Shown: one piece after another, positions 1 to 8,162 of the stretch
Numbering within the stretch: position 1 is the first letter of the stretch
Layout: each line of letters opens with the position of its first letter
From: Dehalococcoidales bacterium
Lineage (GTDB): Bacteria; Chloroflexota; Dehalococcoidia; Dehalococcoidales; RBG-16-60-22
NCBI GenBank assembly: GCA_016926115.1
Contig: JAFGPF010000057.1
Location: 1 to 47,475 of the forward strand
Direction: 5' to 3'
DNA: 47,475 nucleotides
The notes under the pieces: generated by a model
Told to the model about the DNA's origin: nothing
The model's input: the letters and a program-made list of their open reading frames with translations, nothing else
The model's database searches: none
Made by a program: the position numbers and the translations under genes

Positions 1-1790
1 CCGACTACGGCAACCGCATGGGCATCGCCACCTCCAACGGGGCAATCGTCTTCGACGAGCGTTACGTGGGCAACCCGCTGGTCTACTGCGGCACCGTGGG
101 CTTGATGCCCGCGAATATGAGCCAGAAAGGGCAGCAGAAACCCGGCGACCTCGTCGTGGTGGTGGGAGGCAAGACGGGGCGCGACGGCATCCACGGCGTG
201 ACCTTCGCCTCCGGCGAGCTTAATAAGGAGTCGGAGACTATCTCGTCGAGCTCGGTGCAAATCGGCAACCCGATTGTCGAAAAGAAGGCGCTCGACGCCA
301 TTATCAAAGCGCGTGATTTAGGACTTTACCGCCGCATTACCGACTGCGGCGGCGGCGGCCTTTCCTCGGCGGTGGGCGAGACCGGTGAAGAGACCGGCGT
401 GCGCGTCGACCTGGAGAAAGTCCCGCTGAAATACGCCGGGCTGTCCTACTTCGAAATTTGGGTCTCGGAGTCCCAGGAACGCATGCTGCTGGCGGTCCCG
501 CCGGACAAGATAGAGCGAATCCTCAAGCTTTTTAACGACGAAGACGTGGAAGCCACTGTCATCGGCGAATACACGGACACGAAACGTCTGGAATTATATT
601 ACCAGGGCAACCTGGTCGCCGACCTCGATATGGCTTTCCTGCACGGCGGGCTTCCCCAGCTGGAAAGCGTGGCTTCGTGGCAGCCCCCGCAGCGCCCCGA
701 ACCGGACTTTCCCCAGCCGCCGAACCTCGCAGAAGACCTGAAAAAGATACTCGGCGCCTGGAACGTCTGCTCCAAGGAATGGGTCATCAGGCAGTACGAC
801 CACGAGGTGCAGGGTTCCAGCGTGCTCAAACCGCTTGTCGGCGCGGCTAACGACGGACCCGGCGACGCCGCCGTCGTGCAGCCCCTCCCCGACTCTAAAA
901 AGGGCATCATTATATCCAACGGCATTAATCCCAGGTACGGGGATATCGATACCTACTGGATGGCCGCCTCGGCCATCGACGAAGCCCTGCGGCAAATAAT
1001 CGCCGTGGGCGGTAATCTCGAGCAGGTAGCCCTGCTCGATAACTTCTGCTGGGGCAACCCGGAAAAGCCCGACCGTCTCGGCTCGCTGGTGCGGGCGGCG
1101 CAGGCCTGCTACGACATGGCAATCATCTACGGCACGCCTTTCATCTCCGGCAAGGATAGCCTCTACAACGAGTACGAGACCGGCACGGAGAGTATCTGCA
1201 TACCCCCCACCCTCCTGATATCCGCCATGGCCGTCACCGACGACGCCGGCAAGAGTGTTTCCATGGACTGCAAGCAGGCGGGCAACCTGATTTACATCAT
1301 CGGCAATACGTACAAGGAGCTGGGCGGCTCCCACTACTACGCCAATTACGGGCACATCGGCAGCAGCGTGCCGAAAGTCAACCCGGAAAAAGGCAGGAAA
1401 CTCATGGACGCCCTTTCTGCCGCCATGGCTAAGGGGCTGGTGAAAGCCTGCCACGACCTTAGCGAAGGGGGCATCGGGGTGGCTGCGTCGGAGATGGCTT
1501 TCGCCGGGGGACTCGGCATGACCGTCGCCCTCAAGGACGTCCCGCTGGGAGAGACTATCGACCGTGACGACTTTATTCTTTTCTCCGAGTCCAACTCCCG
1601 CTTCCTCGCCGAGGTAGCCCCCGCGGACAGGCAGGAGTTCGAGAAGGCGCTGTCCGGTGTCCCCTTTGCGGAAATCGGGCGGGTAACAGACAATAACAAG
1701 TTTGAGGTCTGCGGACGCGACGGCAAACCGATAATAAGCTCGAATATTACCGACCTTAAAGAAGCGTGGCAAAAGCCGCTAAGGTGGTGA
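1..1790 (+). CDS. purL: Phosphoribosylformylglycinamidine synthase subunit PurL, 5' end missing
   Basis: This is the C-terminal part (about 595 residues) of PurL, which makes formylglycinamidine ribonucleotide from FGAR, glutamine and ATP in purine synthesis. The frame is open to the left edge; the first full codon is at position 3, so the first ATG at 18 is internal. Recognisable segments are the glycine-rich DGIHGVTFASGEL stretch, the DCGGGGLSSAVGE segment and, in the second AIRS-like half, GTPFISGKDSLYNE and ACHDLSEGGIGVAASEMAFA. purQ follows after 10 bases, which supports the call because PurL and PurQ form the FGAM synthase complex. Identification is firm; only the N-terminal part lies outside the window. 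Confidence 0.96.
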   Translation, partial: DYGNRMGIATSNGAIVFDERYVGNPLVYCGTVGLMPANMSQKGQQKPGDLVVVVGGKTGRDGIHGVTFASGELNKESETISSSSVQIGNPIVEKKALDAIIKARDLGLYRRITDCGGGGLSSAVGETGEETGVRVDLEKVPLKYAGLSYFEIWVSESQERMLLAVPPDKIERILKLFNDEDVEATVIGEYTDTKRLELYYQGNLVADLDMAFLHGGLPQLESVASWQPPQRPEPDFPQPPNLAEDLKKILGAWNVCSKEWVIRQYDHEVQGSSVLKPLVGAANDGPGDAAVVQPLPDSKKGIIISNGINPRYGDIDTYWMAASAIDEALRQIIAVGGNLEQVALLDNFCWGNPEKPDRLGSLVRAAQACYDMAIIYGTPFISGKDSLYNEYETGTESICIPPTLLISAMAVTDDAGKSVSMDCKQAGNLIYIIGNTYKELGGSHYYANYGHIGSSVPKVNPEKGRKLMDALSAAMAKGLVKACHDLSEGGIGVAASEMAFAGGLGMTVALKDVPLGETIDRDDFILFSESNSRFLAEVAPADRQEFEKALSGVPFAEIGRVTDNNKFEVCGRDGKPIISSNITDLKEAWQKPLRW

Positions 1791-1800
1791 ATGTAAAAAA

Positions 1801-2571
1801 ATGGCAAAAGTAAAAGTATTGATGCTGCGGGCGCCCGGGACGAACTGCGATTTCGAGACGCAGGTGGCTTACGAAACGGCGGGGGCGGAGGTTGATTCGG
1901 CGCTGGTAACCGAGCTCTTCCGGGGAGAAAAGAAGCTTAACGATTACCAGATACTGGTCAGTCCCGGCGGCTTTACCTACGGCGACGATATTTCCGCGGG
2001 TAAGATTTTCGCCAATGAAATCAGATTGAGGCTGGGTGAAGATATTATTAAGTTCGTCGAAGGCGGCAAGCTGGTCATGGGCATCTGCAACGGCTTCCAG
2101 GTACTGGTGAAAGCGGGGATTCTCCCCGGTTTCAATAGAAAGTCCGCCCAGCCGTTGACGCTGACCACCAACGACTCCGGCAGGTTTGAGTGCCGCTGGA
2201 CTCATCTCAAGGTGAACGAAAAAAGCCCCTGCGTCTTCACGCGCGGTATCAAGAGCCTCTATATCCCGGTGGCCCACGGCGAGGGTAAACTGGTGGCGGC
2301 GCCGGATGTTATCCAGAGATTGAACGTCGTCGTGCAGTACGCCGACGAAAAGGGAGACACCACCGCGGGCTACCCGTATAATCCCAACGGCTCGATTAAC
2401 AACATCGCGGGTATCTGCGACGATTCCGGGCGTATCTTCGCCCTGATGCCCCACCCGGAGCGTTTCATCCGCTGGACCCAGCACCCCCGCTGGACCAGGG
2501 AAGCGCCGCGTGAAACCGGCGACGGCCTGCAGGTGTTCGTCAACGCCGTCGACTGGGTAAAAAGCATGTAA
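1801..2571 (+). CDS. purQ: Phosphoribosylformylglycinamidine synthase glutaminase subunit PurQ
   Basis: PurQ (256 residues) is the class I glutamine amidotransferase that supplies ammonia to PurL. The nucleophile elbow is GICNGFQVLVKAGILPG (Cys near residue 98) and the partner His-Glu lie in MPHPERF near the C-terminus. The oxyanion segment is SPGGFTYGDDISAG. The length matches the slightly long PurQ type that pairs with a large PurL. It begins 10 bases after purL and is surely co-transcribed with it. No hairpin terminator is visible before the next gene at 2604. Confidence 0.96.
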   Translation: MAKVKVLMLRAPGTNCDFETQVAYETAGAEVDSALVTELFRGEKKLNDYQILVSPGGFTYGDDISAGKIFANEIRLRLGEDIIKFVEGGKLVMGICNGFQVLVKAGILPGFNRKSAQPLTLTTNDSGRFECRWTHLKVNEKSPCVFTRGIKSLYIPVAHGEGKLVAAPDVIQRLNVVVQYADEKGDTTAGYPYNPNGSINNIAGICDDSGRIFALMPHPERFIRWTQHPRWTREAPRETGDGLQVFVNAVDWVKSM

Positions 2572-2603
2572 ACCACGCCATCGGTTGCACGTATATCTTT
2601 CTT

Positions 2604-2969
2604 ATGAAGTGGAAAGAGAAGGCAAAACAACTCAGGACAGAAGTATACGCCCTGTATTTATCCCTTAAAGACCCCAGGACCCGCTGGTATGCCAGGGCCT
2701 TGATATTTTTAGTTATCGCTTATGCCTTTAGTCCCGTAGACCTGATTCCCGACTTTATACCCGTCCTCGGTTACCTCGATGATTTGATTCTTATACCGGC
2801 GGGGATTTATCTGGCGCTGAAAATGATTCCTGTGGAAGTCCTGGATGAATGCCGCCAAAAGGCAAAAACAGAGACGATTGCCAGCAAATCCAGATGGGTG
2901 ATTGCAGCCGTGATAGTGGGTATATGGCTGCTGGTGCTCTACCTGATAATCAAAATTATCTGGTTATAA
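2604..2969 (+). CDS. DUF1232 (YkvA-like) small membrane protein
   Basis: A 121-residue protein with the DUF1232 signature: a hydrophobic segment running into SPVDLIPDFIPVLGYLDDLI (about residues 48-67), followed by a second hydrophobic stretch. A third membrane segment lies near the C-terminus (VIAAVIVGIWLLVLYLIIKI). The N-terminal 30 residues are basic and probably cytoplasmic. DUF1232 function is not established. It lies 32 bases after purQ on the same strand, with no good Shine-Dalgarno sequence before the ATG, so it may be read by translation coupling or start differently. It converges on acpP. Confidence 0.8.
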   Translation: MKWKEKAKQLRTEVYALYLSLKDPRTRWYARALIFLVIAYAFSPVDLIPDFIPVLGYLDDLILIPAGIYLALKMIPVEVLDECRQKAKTETIASKSRWVIAAVIVGIWLLVLYLIIKIIWL

Positions 2970-3033
2970 AAGGAAATTGGTATTTGAATAAAAGAACCGG
3001 GGTAGGTCTAAAGGAATATCGCTCCGGGAGAAG

Positions 3034-3291
3034 CTAATCCTCCACACCCTGCTCTTTGATATAATCGATAGCGTCCTGGATGGTCACTATCTTCTCGGCG
3101 GCTTCATCCGGTATCTCGACCTTGTGGTCGCCGGTACTGAACGCCTCTTCCAGAGACATGATAAGCTCCACCAGGTCCAGTGAATCGGCGCCTAAATCTT
3201 CAACAAAACTAGCCGTGGGCACTACGTCTTTTTCGTCAACGCCGAGCTGTTCCACGACTATGTCTTTAATCTTATCAAAAATGGTTGCCAC
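3034..3291 (-). CDS. acpP: Acyl carrier protein
   Basis: An 85-residue acyl carrier protein that holds growing acyl chains on 4'-phosphopantetheine during fatty acid synthesis. The carrier motif [18 protein letters not shown] has the DSL serine that takes the cofactor, and the protein is acidic and helical. I choose the GTG start at 3291 because AGGGGGG lies about 5 bases before it and the protein then begins with the usual short helix ([17 protein letters not shown]). An ATG seven codons upstream is possible but would add a non-family MNKKGGN extension. It lies 26 bases after nusB on the same strand, likely one transcript. Confidence 0.92.
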   Translation of the reverse strand: MATIFDKIKDIVVEQLGVDEKDVVPTASFVEDLGADSLDLVELIMSLEEAFSTGDHKVEIPDEAAEKIVTIQDAIDYIKEQGVED

Positions 3292-3317
3292 GTTGCCCCC
3301 CTTTTTATTCAAGCTTT

Positions 3318-3728
3318 CTAACGGCTGGCCAGCGTACTCACCGACCCCAGAACGCCGTTGATAAATTTAGCCGAGTTCTCGCTCCCGAATGTCTTTGCCA
3401 GTTCGACAGCCTCGTTTACGGCTACCTTTACCGGTACTTTATTATCGAATAAAATCTCGAAGATTGCAAGTCTGAGAATATTCCGGTCTACCATCGCTAT
3501 CTGCTCCACGGGCCACGCCGGGGCGTACTTCTGGATATTTCCGTCTATCTCCTCCCGGTGGCGTACGGTGCCCTCCACCAGCTCGCGGATGAAGGCAGCG
3601 TTTTCTTCGGTCATGTCCGCTTCCGCCAGCATGCGGTCCAGCACCGCTCCGGGCTGCCGCCCTACGGAATCAATTTCATATAGTGCCTGCAGGGCAATGG
3701 TCCTGGCTTTATGTCTCGTCCCTGTCAT
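3318..3728 (-). CDS. nusB: Transcription antitermination factor NusB
   Basis: NusB (136 residues from the chosen start) is an RNA-binding all-helical protein that works with NusE/S10 in antitermination of rRNA transcription. The N-terminal [16 protein letters not shown] and the C-terminal [32 protein letters not shown] are typical NusB segments. The frame is open upstream, but the ATG at 3728 gives the normal N-terminus (TGTRHKART); the upstream ATGs fall in or before a promoter-like sequence (TGCTATAAT, 3751-3759). acpP follows directly. Confidence 0.93.
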   Translation of the reverse strand: MTGTRHKARTIALQALYEIDSVGRQPGAVLDRMLAEADMTEENAAFIRELVEGTVRHREEIDGNIQKYAPAWPVEQIAMVDRNILRLAIFEILFDNKVPVKVAVNEAVELAKTFGSENSAKFINGVLGSVSTLASR

Positions 3729-3750
3729 GTTTTTAACGTCCTGAGCACAC

Positions 3751-3759
3751 ATTATAGCA
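3751..3759 (-). promoter_or_regulatory. Extended -10 promoter of nusB-acpP
   Basis: On the minus strand the sequence reads TGCTATAAT, a perfect extended -10 element (TGn plus TATAAT). No good -35 hexamer is visible upstream, as is usual for extended -10 promoters. Transcription would start near 3744, about 15 bases before the chosen nusB ATG, which supports that start. Confidence 0.6.
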
Positions 3760-3810
3760 TAACGGGGGACGATGAAAAAATCGAGAACGGTCATTCGCGT
3801 GGAAGCAGCA

Positions 3811-4398
3811 TTATCCGTTGAGACCGTAGGTCATCAATTCGAGAAGTCCTTTTATAAGGGCCGGGTCGTGTTCCGCCTTGTCCGCCAGTTCGGGCATGGC
3901 AAAAAAACCGCGGCGTATAATCTCAAAATAGAAAATAATCGTCTCCAGGGAAAACCTCTGGTCGATATAGCCCTGCCGGAGACCCTCCTCGAAGAATGTC
4001 TTGATAATCGGAATGACACGGTTGGTATAAATATCTTCCACGAACGCCTGCATGTCCGGGTCGTCATGTATCCACGCCTGCAGCAATTCTCCCTGGAACT
4101 GCCCTATCGCCTCGGATTTTTCAAAGACGATGCTCTCCAGCCTTTCCAGGAACGGCATCTCGCTGGTCATCGTTTTTTCGTATTTCTCAAGTATGCTCAA
4201 TGAGTACCACTGCAACACATCTCGCACCAGGGCTTCCTTGCTGCCGAAATGGTTGTATATCGTCACCTGCGAGACGCCGGCTTTCCGGGCGATTTCACTT
4301 ACGCTTACTTTTCTGAAACCGTACGACTGAAAAAGCTCCAGCGCGGCTCGCCTGATACTCTCTTTCTTTTGCTCTTTGCGTTTTTCAAAGCCGTCCAT
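3811..4398 (-). CDS. TetR/AcrR-family transcriptional repressor
   Basis: A 195-residue TetR-type regulator. The N-terminal helix-turn-helix is clear: IRRAALELFQSYGFRKVSVS followed by EIARKAGVSQVTIYNHFGSK (about residues 15-55). The C-terminal ligand-binding part (about 60-195) is helical and not recognisable by ligand. It is divergent from a three-gene ABC export operon starting at 4566, so it most likely represses that operon and itself. The 167-bp gap holds two near-consensus promoters facing apart, whose -35 boxes form the arms of a palindrome. The inducer cannot be told from sequence. Confidence 0.9.
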   Translation of the reverse strand: MDGFEKRKEQKKESIRRAALELFQSYGFRKVSVSEIARKAGVSQVTIYNHFGSKEALVRDVLQWYSLSILEKYEKTMTSEMPFLERLESIVFEKSEAIGQFQGELLQAWIHDDPDMQAFVEDIYTNRVIPIIKTFFEEGLRQGYIDQRFSLETIIFYFEIIRRGFFAMPELADKAEHDPALIKGLLELMTYGLNG

Positions 4399-4448
4399 CT
4401 GTCCCGTCCCCCGGATATAACTACAAATATTGAACTATTTTCATAGAA

Positions 4449-4493
4449 ATTATAAAATAATTACTTGACAAAGTCAATAGTTTAGTTTATAAT
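4449..4493. promoter_or_regulatory. Divergent promoters sharing a TTGAC-AAA-GTCAA palindrome
   Basis: On the plus strand TTGACA (4465-4470), a 17-base spacer and TATAAT (4488-4493) form a full consensus sigma-70 promoter for the ABC operon. On the minus strand TTGACT (4477-4472), a 17-base spacer and TATAAT (4454-4449) form a promoter for the TetR gene. The two -35 hexamers are adjacent and together form TTGACAAAGTCAA (4465-4477), a 5-3-5 palindrome that is the likely TetR operator. Confidence 0.75.
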
Positions 4494-4565
4494 ATGTAAT
4501 ATTTTAATTCATTTAGTTCATTATGTTTTACCGTAAAAAACGTCAGCCGGAGGAAAGGAGTTGAC

Positions 4566-5429
4566 ATGGCGCGTGATGCGATTACAGCCGAAGACCTGGT
4601 CTACCGCTACGGCGACCTTACCGCCGTCGACCATATAAGCTTCAACGTGGCTGAAAAAGAGATACTGGGTTTTCTCGGCCCCAACGGCGCCGGTAAGACC
4701 ACCACCTTCAAGATGCTGACCGGGCAGCTCAAGCCCAAAGGCGGGCAGGCGAAGCTTCTCGGTATGGATATCACCAGAAACGTGGATAAGGTGCAGGGCG
4801 AAATCGGCGTCTGCTTCGAGACGACGAACCTCTACGAGCAGATGAGCGCCCTGGAAAACCTCAACCTGTTCGCCAGCCTGTTCGGCATCAGCCCCTTCGA
4901 CGGCAATGCCCTGCTGGAGCGCGTCGACCTGGGCGGCAGGGGCAAGGACCGGGTGGAGACGTACTCCAAGGGCATGAAGCAGCGCCTCATGGTCGCCCGG
5001 TCGATTCTTAACAAGCCCCGCATTCTCTTCCTCGACGAACCCACCGCCGGACTCGACCCCACCTCGTCCGAGAAGATAAGGAATGTAATCCTCGAAGAAC
5101 GCGAGCGCGGTGCCACCGTATTCCTCACCACGCATGACATGCTGGAGGCGGACAAGCTCTCCGACCGCGTAGCCTTTATGAACCAGGGTAAAATAGTCGC
5201 CCTGGATACCCCCCACCAGCTGAAACAGCAGCACGGCAAGCGCGCCCTCAAGGCAAAGGTCGCCGGGGACGGCGGCGCGCTTGAAGACCGCGAGATAACT
5301 CTGGACACCCCTGAAACGCCGGAAGCCGTGCAAAAACTCTTTTCACAGGAAAAGGTAATCACCATCCACAGCGAGGAAGCCACGCTGGAAGATATCTTCA
5401 TCGGCCTCACGGGACGGGGGCTCGTATAG
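4566..5429 (+). CDS. ABC transporter ATP-binding protein (ABC-2 export type)
   Basis: A 287-residue nucleotide-binding subunit of an ABC-2 type exporter. Walker A is GPNGAGKTTTFKMLTGQ (about residue 38), the signature is YSKGMKQRL (in place of LSGGQ, as often in this subfamily), Walker B is ILFLDEPTAGLD, and the H-loop His is in TTHDM. The C-terminal 60 residues form the usual DrrA/CcmA-type tail ending in EATLEDIFIGLTGRG. A strong Shine-Dalgarno (GGAGGAAAGGAG) precedes the ATG. It overlaps the first permease gene by one base (TAGTG), so the operon is translationally coupled. The divergent TetR gene suggests drug or toxic-compound efflux; the substrate is unknown. Confidence 0.93.
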   Translation: MARDAITAEDLVYRYGDLTAVDHISFNVAEKEILGFLGPNGAGKTTTFKMLTGQLKPKGGQAKLLGMDITRNVDKVQGEIGVCFETTNLYEQMSALENLNLFASLFGISPFDGNALLERVDLGGRGKDRVETYSKGMKQRLMVARSILNKPRILFLDEPTAGLDPTSSEKIRNVILEERERGATVFLTTHDMLEADKLSDRVAFMNQGKIVALDTPHQLKQQHGKRALKAKVAGDGGALEDREITLDTPETPEAVQKLFSQEKVITIHSEEATLEDIFIGLTGRGLV

Positions 5430-6484
5430 TGAACTGGCGTATCATCGGCGCCCTGACTGCCAAGGACTTCTCCCTGTTTTTCAGGAAGAAGTTGTTCGCG
5501 GTGCTGACGGTCATCGGCTTCGTTTTCTACCTTATTATCTACTTCGTCATGCCGTCCACCGTCAACGAAGACCTGGAAATCGGACTCTACGCCCCGGTAG
5601 ACCTCCCCGCCTTCACGGAGATAGACGAAGAAGGCGTCGAAGTGACAACGGTGGCGTCCGTGGAAGCCCTGAAAGAAGGCGTCATCGAAGGCGAGTATAT
5701 CGCCGGGATAGCCCTGCCTCGGGATGTTATGGCACAGCTGGGCGCCGGCCAGAAACCCACCATCACCCTTTACTTCACGCCGGACGTGCCGCCGGAGATG
5801 AAGGAGTCCGTCGTGCTGATAGTCAGGGAGCTGGCGTTCGTCCAGATGGGGCACCCGCTGAATATCGAAACTACCGAGGAGATTCTGGGACACGATGTGG
5901 CGGGCGAGCCGATTCCTCCCCGCGACCGTATAAGGCCCCTCCTGGCGATTATCATCATCCTCGTGGAAATGATGGGTCTGGCAAACCTGATGTCGGAAGA
6001 AGTGGAACAGGGCACCGTGCACGCCCTGCTGGTCACCCCCATGTCCGTCACGGACCTCTTCCTCGCCAAGGGCATTACCGGCACCGGCCTTGCCTTCGGG
6101 CAGGCGCTGCTGTTCATGGTAATAGTCGGCGGTTTCAGCGGCAATCCGCTGATAATAATCATCGCCCTGCTGCTGGGAGCCGTGCTGATTACCGGCGCCG
6201 CCTTCCTTATCTCCTCTATCAGTAAGGACTTCATGTCGGTACTCGCCTGGAGCATCCCCGCCTTCGTCATCCTGATAGTCCCTTCCTTCGGCGTGCTTTT
6301 CCCCGGGACCGTTACGGGATGGATAAAAATCCTGCCAACGTATTATCTGGTAGATACGGTACACCGGGTGGCTAATTACGGCTCCGGCTGGGGTGATATC
6401 TGGCTTAACATGGTCATACTCCTGGCGTACTGCATGGTCATCACCTGGCTCGGTATCTTCCTGCTGAGGAGGAAAGTACGGTGA
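5429..6484 (+). CDS. ABC-2 type permease, first of two
   Basis: A 351-residue ABC-2 membrane subunit. It has one N-terminal membrane helix (about residues 20-40), a large extracytoplasmic domain of about 130 residues, and five membrane segments in the C-terminal half, which is the NatB/YhfE-like ABC-2 layout. The segment EVEQGTVHALLVTPMSVTDL is the conserved cytoplasmic coupling region before the second helix. It starts at GTG overlapping the stop of the ATPase gene and overlaps the next permease by four bases. With the next gene it should form a heterodimeric channel. Confidence 0.88.
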   Translation: MNWRIIGALTAKDFSLFFRKKLFAVLTVIGFVFYLIIYFVMPSTVNEDLEIGLYAPVDLPAFTEIDEEGVEVTTVASVEALKEGVIEGEYIAGIALPRDVMAQLGAGQKPTITLYFTPDVPPEMKESVVLIVRELAFVQMGHPLNIETTEEILGHDVAGEPIPPRDRIRPLLAIIIILVEMMGLANLMSEEVEQGTVHALLVTPMSVTDLFLAKGITGTGLAFGQALLFMVIVGGFSGNPLIIIIALLLGAVLITGAAFLISSISKDFMSVLAWSIPAFVILIVPSFGVLFPGTVTGWIKILPTYYLVDTVHRVANYGSGWGDIWLNMVILLAYCMVITWLGIFLLRRKVR

Positions 6485-7542
6485 GTCTCAAACGCGTCGG
6501 CGTCCTTCTCGGCAAAGAATTCCTGCACGGCTCCAGGGGTTATATCTTCATCTTTTCCATCGTCGCGCCTGTCGTTTTCTCGCTGCTGGTAAGTCTGATT
6601 TTCGGCACGCTGTTCGGCGGGAAACCCACCCTGGGCGTGCTGGACGAAGGCGAATCGCAGCTGGCGCCCATGATTCAGGAACTGGACACGCTCGACATTA
6701 AGGAGTATGACAGCCTTACGGAAATCAGGGAGGCAACCGAGAGCGGCGCCATCGATGTCGGCATTACGCTTCCCGCCGGGTTCGATAGTACCGTCAAAAG
6801 CGGTGGAAACGTGGCACTCAAGGCATATATCTGGGGAGAGGGCCTGGCGAAGGACCATTCGATAATCGCCGTCACAATTACCAACCAGATAAGGGAAATC
6901 ACCGGGCAGGAATCCCCCGTGATTATTGAGTCAATCACGCTGGGCGAAGAAGTTAGCGTTCCCTGGAACGACCGGCTGCTGCCTTTCCTCGTCCTCATGG
7001 CGGTATTCCTCGGCGGACTGATGCTCCCGGCGACCTCCGTTATTACGGAAAAAGCCAGGAGGACACTCGACGCCCTGATAGTAACGCCCACCAGCATACA
7101 GGACGTCTTCGCCGCCAAGGGAATCGTCGGTCTCATCATAAGCGTATTCATGGGCGTCCTGATACTGGTCATCAATCAGGCTTTCGGCAGCCATCCCCTG
7201 CTGCTCGTCTTGGTGCTGGCTCTCGGCGGCATTATGGCCGTCGAGATTGGGCTTATACTCGGCACCCTGCTGAAAGACTTCGCCTCCTTGTTCACCATCT
7301 GGAAAACGGCGGGAATAGTGCTGTTCGGGCCTGTCATCATCTACATGTTCCCCGAGATTCCCCAGTGGATAGGGTACATTTTCCCCACCTACTACGTTAT
7401 CAGACCTGTCGTGGAAATCAGCCAGCTCGGCGGCGGCTGGCCGGATATATCTCTATATGTTTACGTCCTCGTCGCCCTGAACATCGTCCTGCTGGCACTT
7501 GTCTCTTTCACCCTGAAAAAGACCCGGCAACTCGCCAACTGA
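6481..7542 (+). CDS. ABC-2 type permease, second of two
   Basis: A 353-residue ABC-2 membrane protein with the same layout as the gene before it: one N-terminal helix (about 22-44), an extracytoplasmic domain to about residue 165, then five helices. The coupling segment here is EKARRTLDALIVTPTSIQDV. It starts at a GTG that overlaps the preceding stop (GTGA). It is the last gene of the TetR-controlled operon. No clear intrinsic terminator follows within 100 bases. Confidence 0.88.
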   Translation: MSLKRVGVLLGKEFLHGSRGYIFIFSIVAPVVFSLLVSLIFGTLFGGKPTLGVLDEGESQLAPMIQELDTLDIKEYDSLTEIREATESGAIDVGITLPAGFDSTVKSGGNVALKAYIWGEGLAKDHSIIAVTITNQIREITGQESPVIIESITLGEEVSVPWNDRLLPFLVLMAVFLGGLMLPATSVITEKARRTLDALIVTPTSIQDVFAAKGIVGLIISVFMGVLILVINQAFGSHPLLLVLVLALGGIMAVEIGLILGTLLKDFASLFTIWKTAGIVLFGPVIIYMFPEIPQWIGYIFPTYYVIRPVVEISQLGGGWPDISLYVYVLVALNIVLLALVSFTLKKTRQLAN

Positions 7543-8162
7543 ACTCCTGGAAAACAACACTCCCCCCACCCGCCTGCCGGTTACTTGTCTTATCGACTTC
7601 TTTGGTGTAATTATCCCATTGTGCGTAATCGACTATCCTCAGCAGCCGGAATCTACCTTATAAAGGAAGGAATCCAGCCTGAAAAAGCTTGACAATTGAA
7701 AAGCCGTCTATATATAATCCTGCTATCAGACTCACGAAAGCACGTGATGTATTTGACATTCATATATCTTAAGTGACATACTACCCTTGATTAAGAGAAA
7801 ATAGGAGTTTGTCCACCCGGTAATTCCTTTCTGAAAACAAATACTAACAGAACCCACTCCGGATGTTATACAGTATGTCTGTAAAGAGTATATATTTTAT
7901 CTGGTTTGTATCCAGAGGGGAGGCCTATTTGATGAGGTGATAGAACAGGGTGCCACCGCTGATGGCGTGCAGGCACATTCTCCGAGAGCCCATAAAGAGG
8001 ACTACATGTCCCTGAGCATAAACACCTCGATGGACCACCCATTAATCAATGCAACCGGAAATTTCGGAGGCCACAACCGCAGAATCACCTTGTATTTCAG
8101 CCTCCGAGAATCCGTGGGAATATATAGGTGACATTAATGTACAAAGGAGGGAACAAGCAATT
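7543..8162. other. 620-base intergenic region with a promoter and a long leader
   Basis: No credible gene is seen here. The main content is a near-consensus promoter at 7689-7718 followed by about 440 bases before the lipoprotein ATG. A second weak -35-like TTGACA lies at 7753-7758 without a good -10. A short TCACG-N6-CGTGA inverted repeat (7732-7747) lies just after the expected transcription start. The small frame at 7937-8131 has no coding character. I do not recognise a known riboswitch in the leader. Confidence 0.5.
7689..7718 (+). promoter_or_regulatory. Sigma-70 promoter of the first peptide importer
   Basis: TTGACA (7689-7694), an 18-base spacer and TATAAT (7713-7718) are both perfect hexamers. 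Transcription would begin near 7725, leaving about 440 bases of leader before the substrate-binding protein at 8163. Confidence 0.7.

Noticed and set aside
594..1772. A 392-codon open frame opposite purL
   Set aside because: It lies wholly within purL on the other strand, has no family features, and reflects the high GC of third codon positions.
4832..6364. A 510-codon open frame opposite the ABC ATPase and permease genes
   Set aside because: It spans two well-identified genes in antisense, has low-complexity Asp/His/Arg-rich sequence and no ribosome binding site.
7937..8131. Small open frame in the leader of the first binding-protein gene
   Set aside because: No ribosome binding site, no recognisable sequence and an overlapping frame of the leader; coding is not supported.
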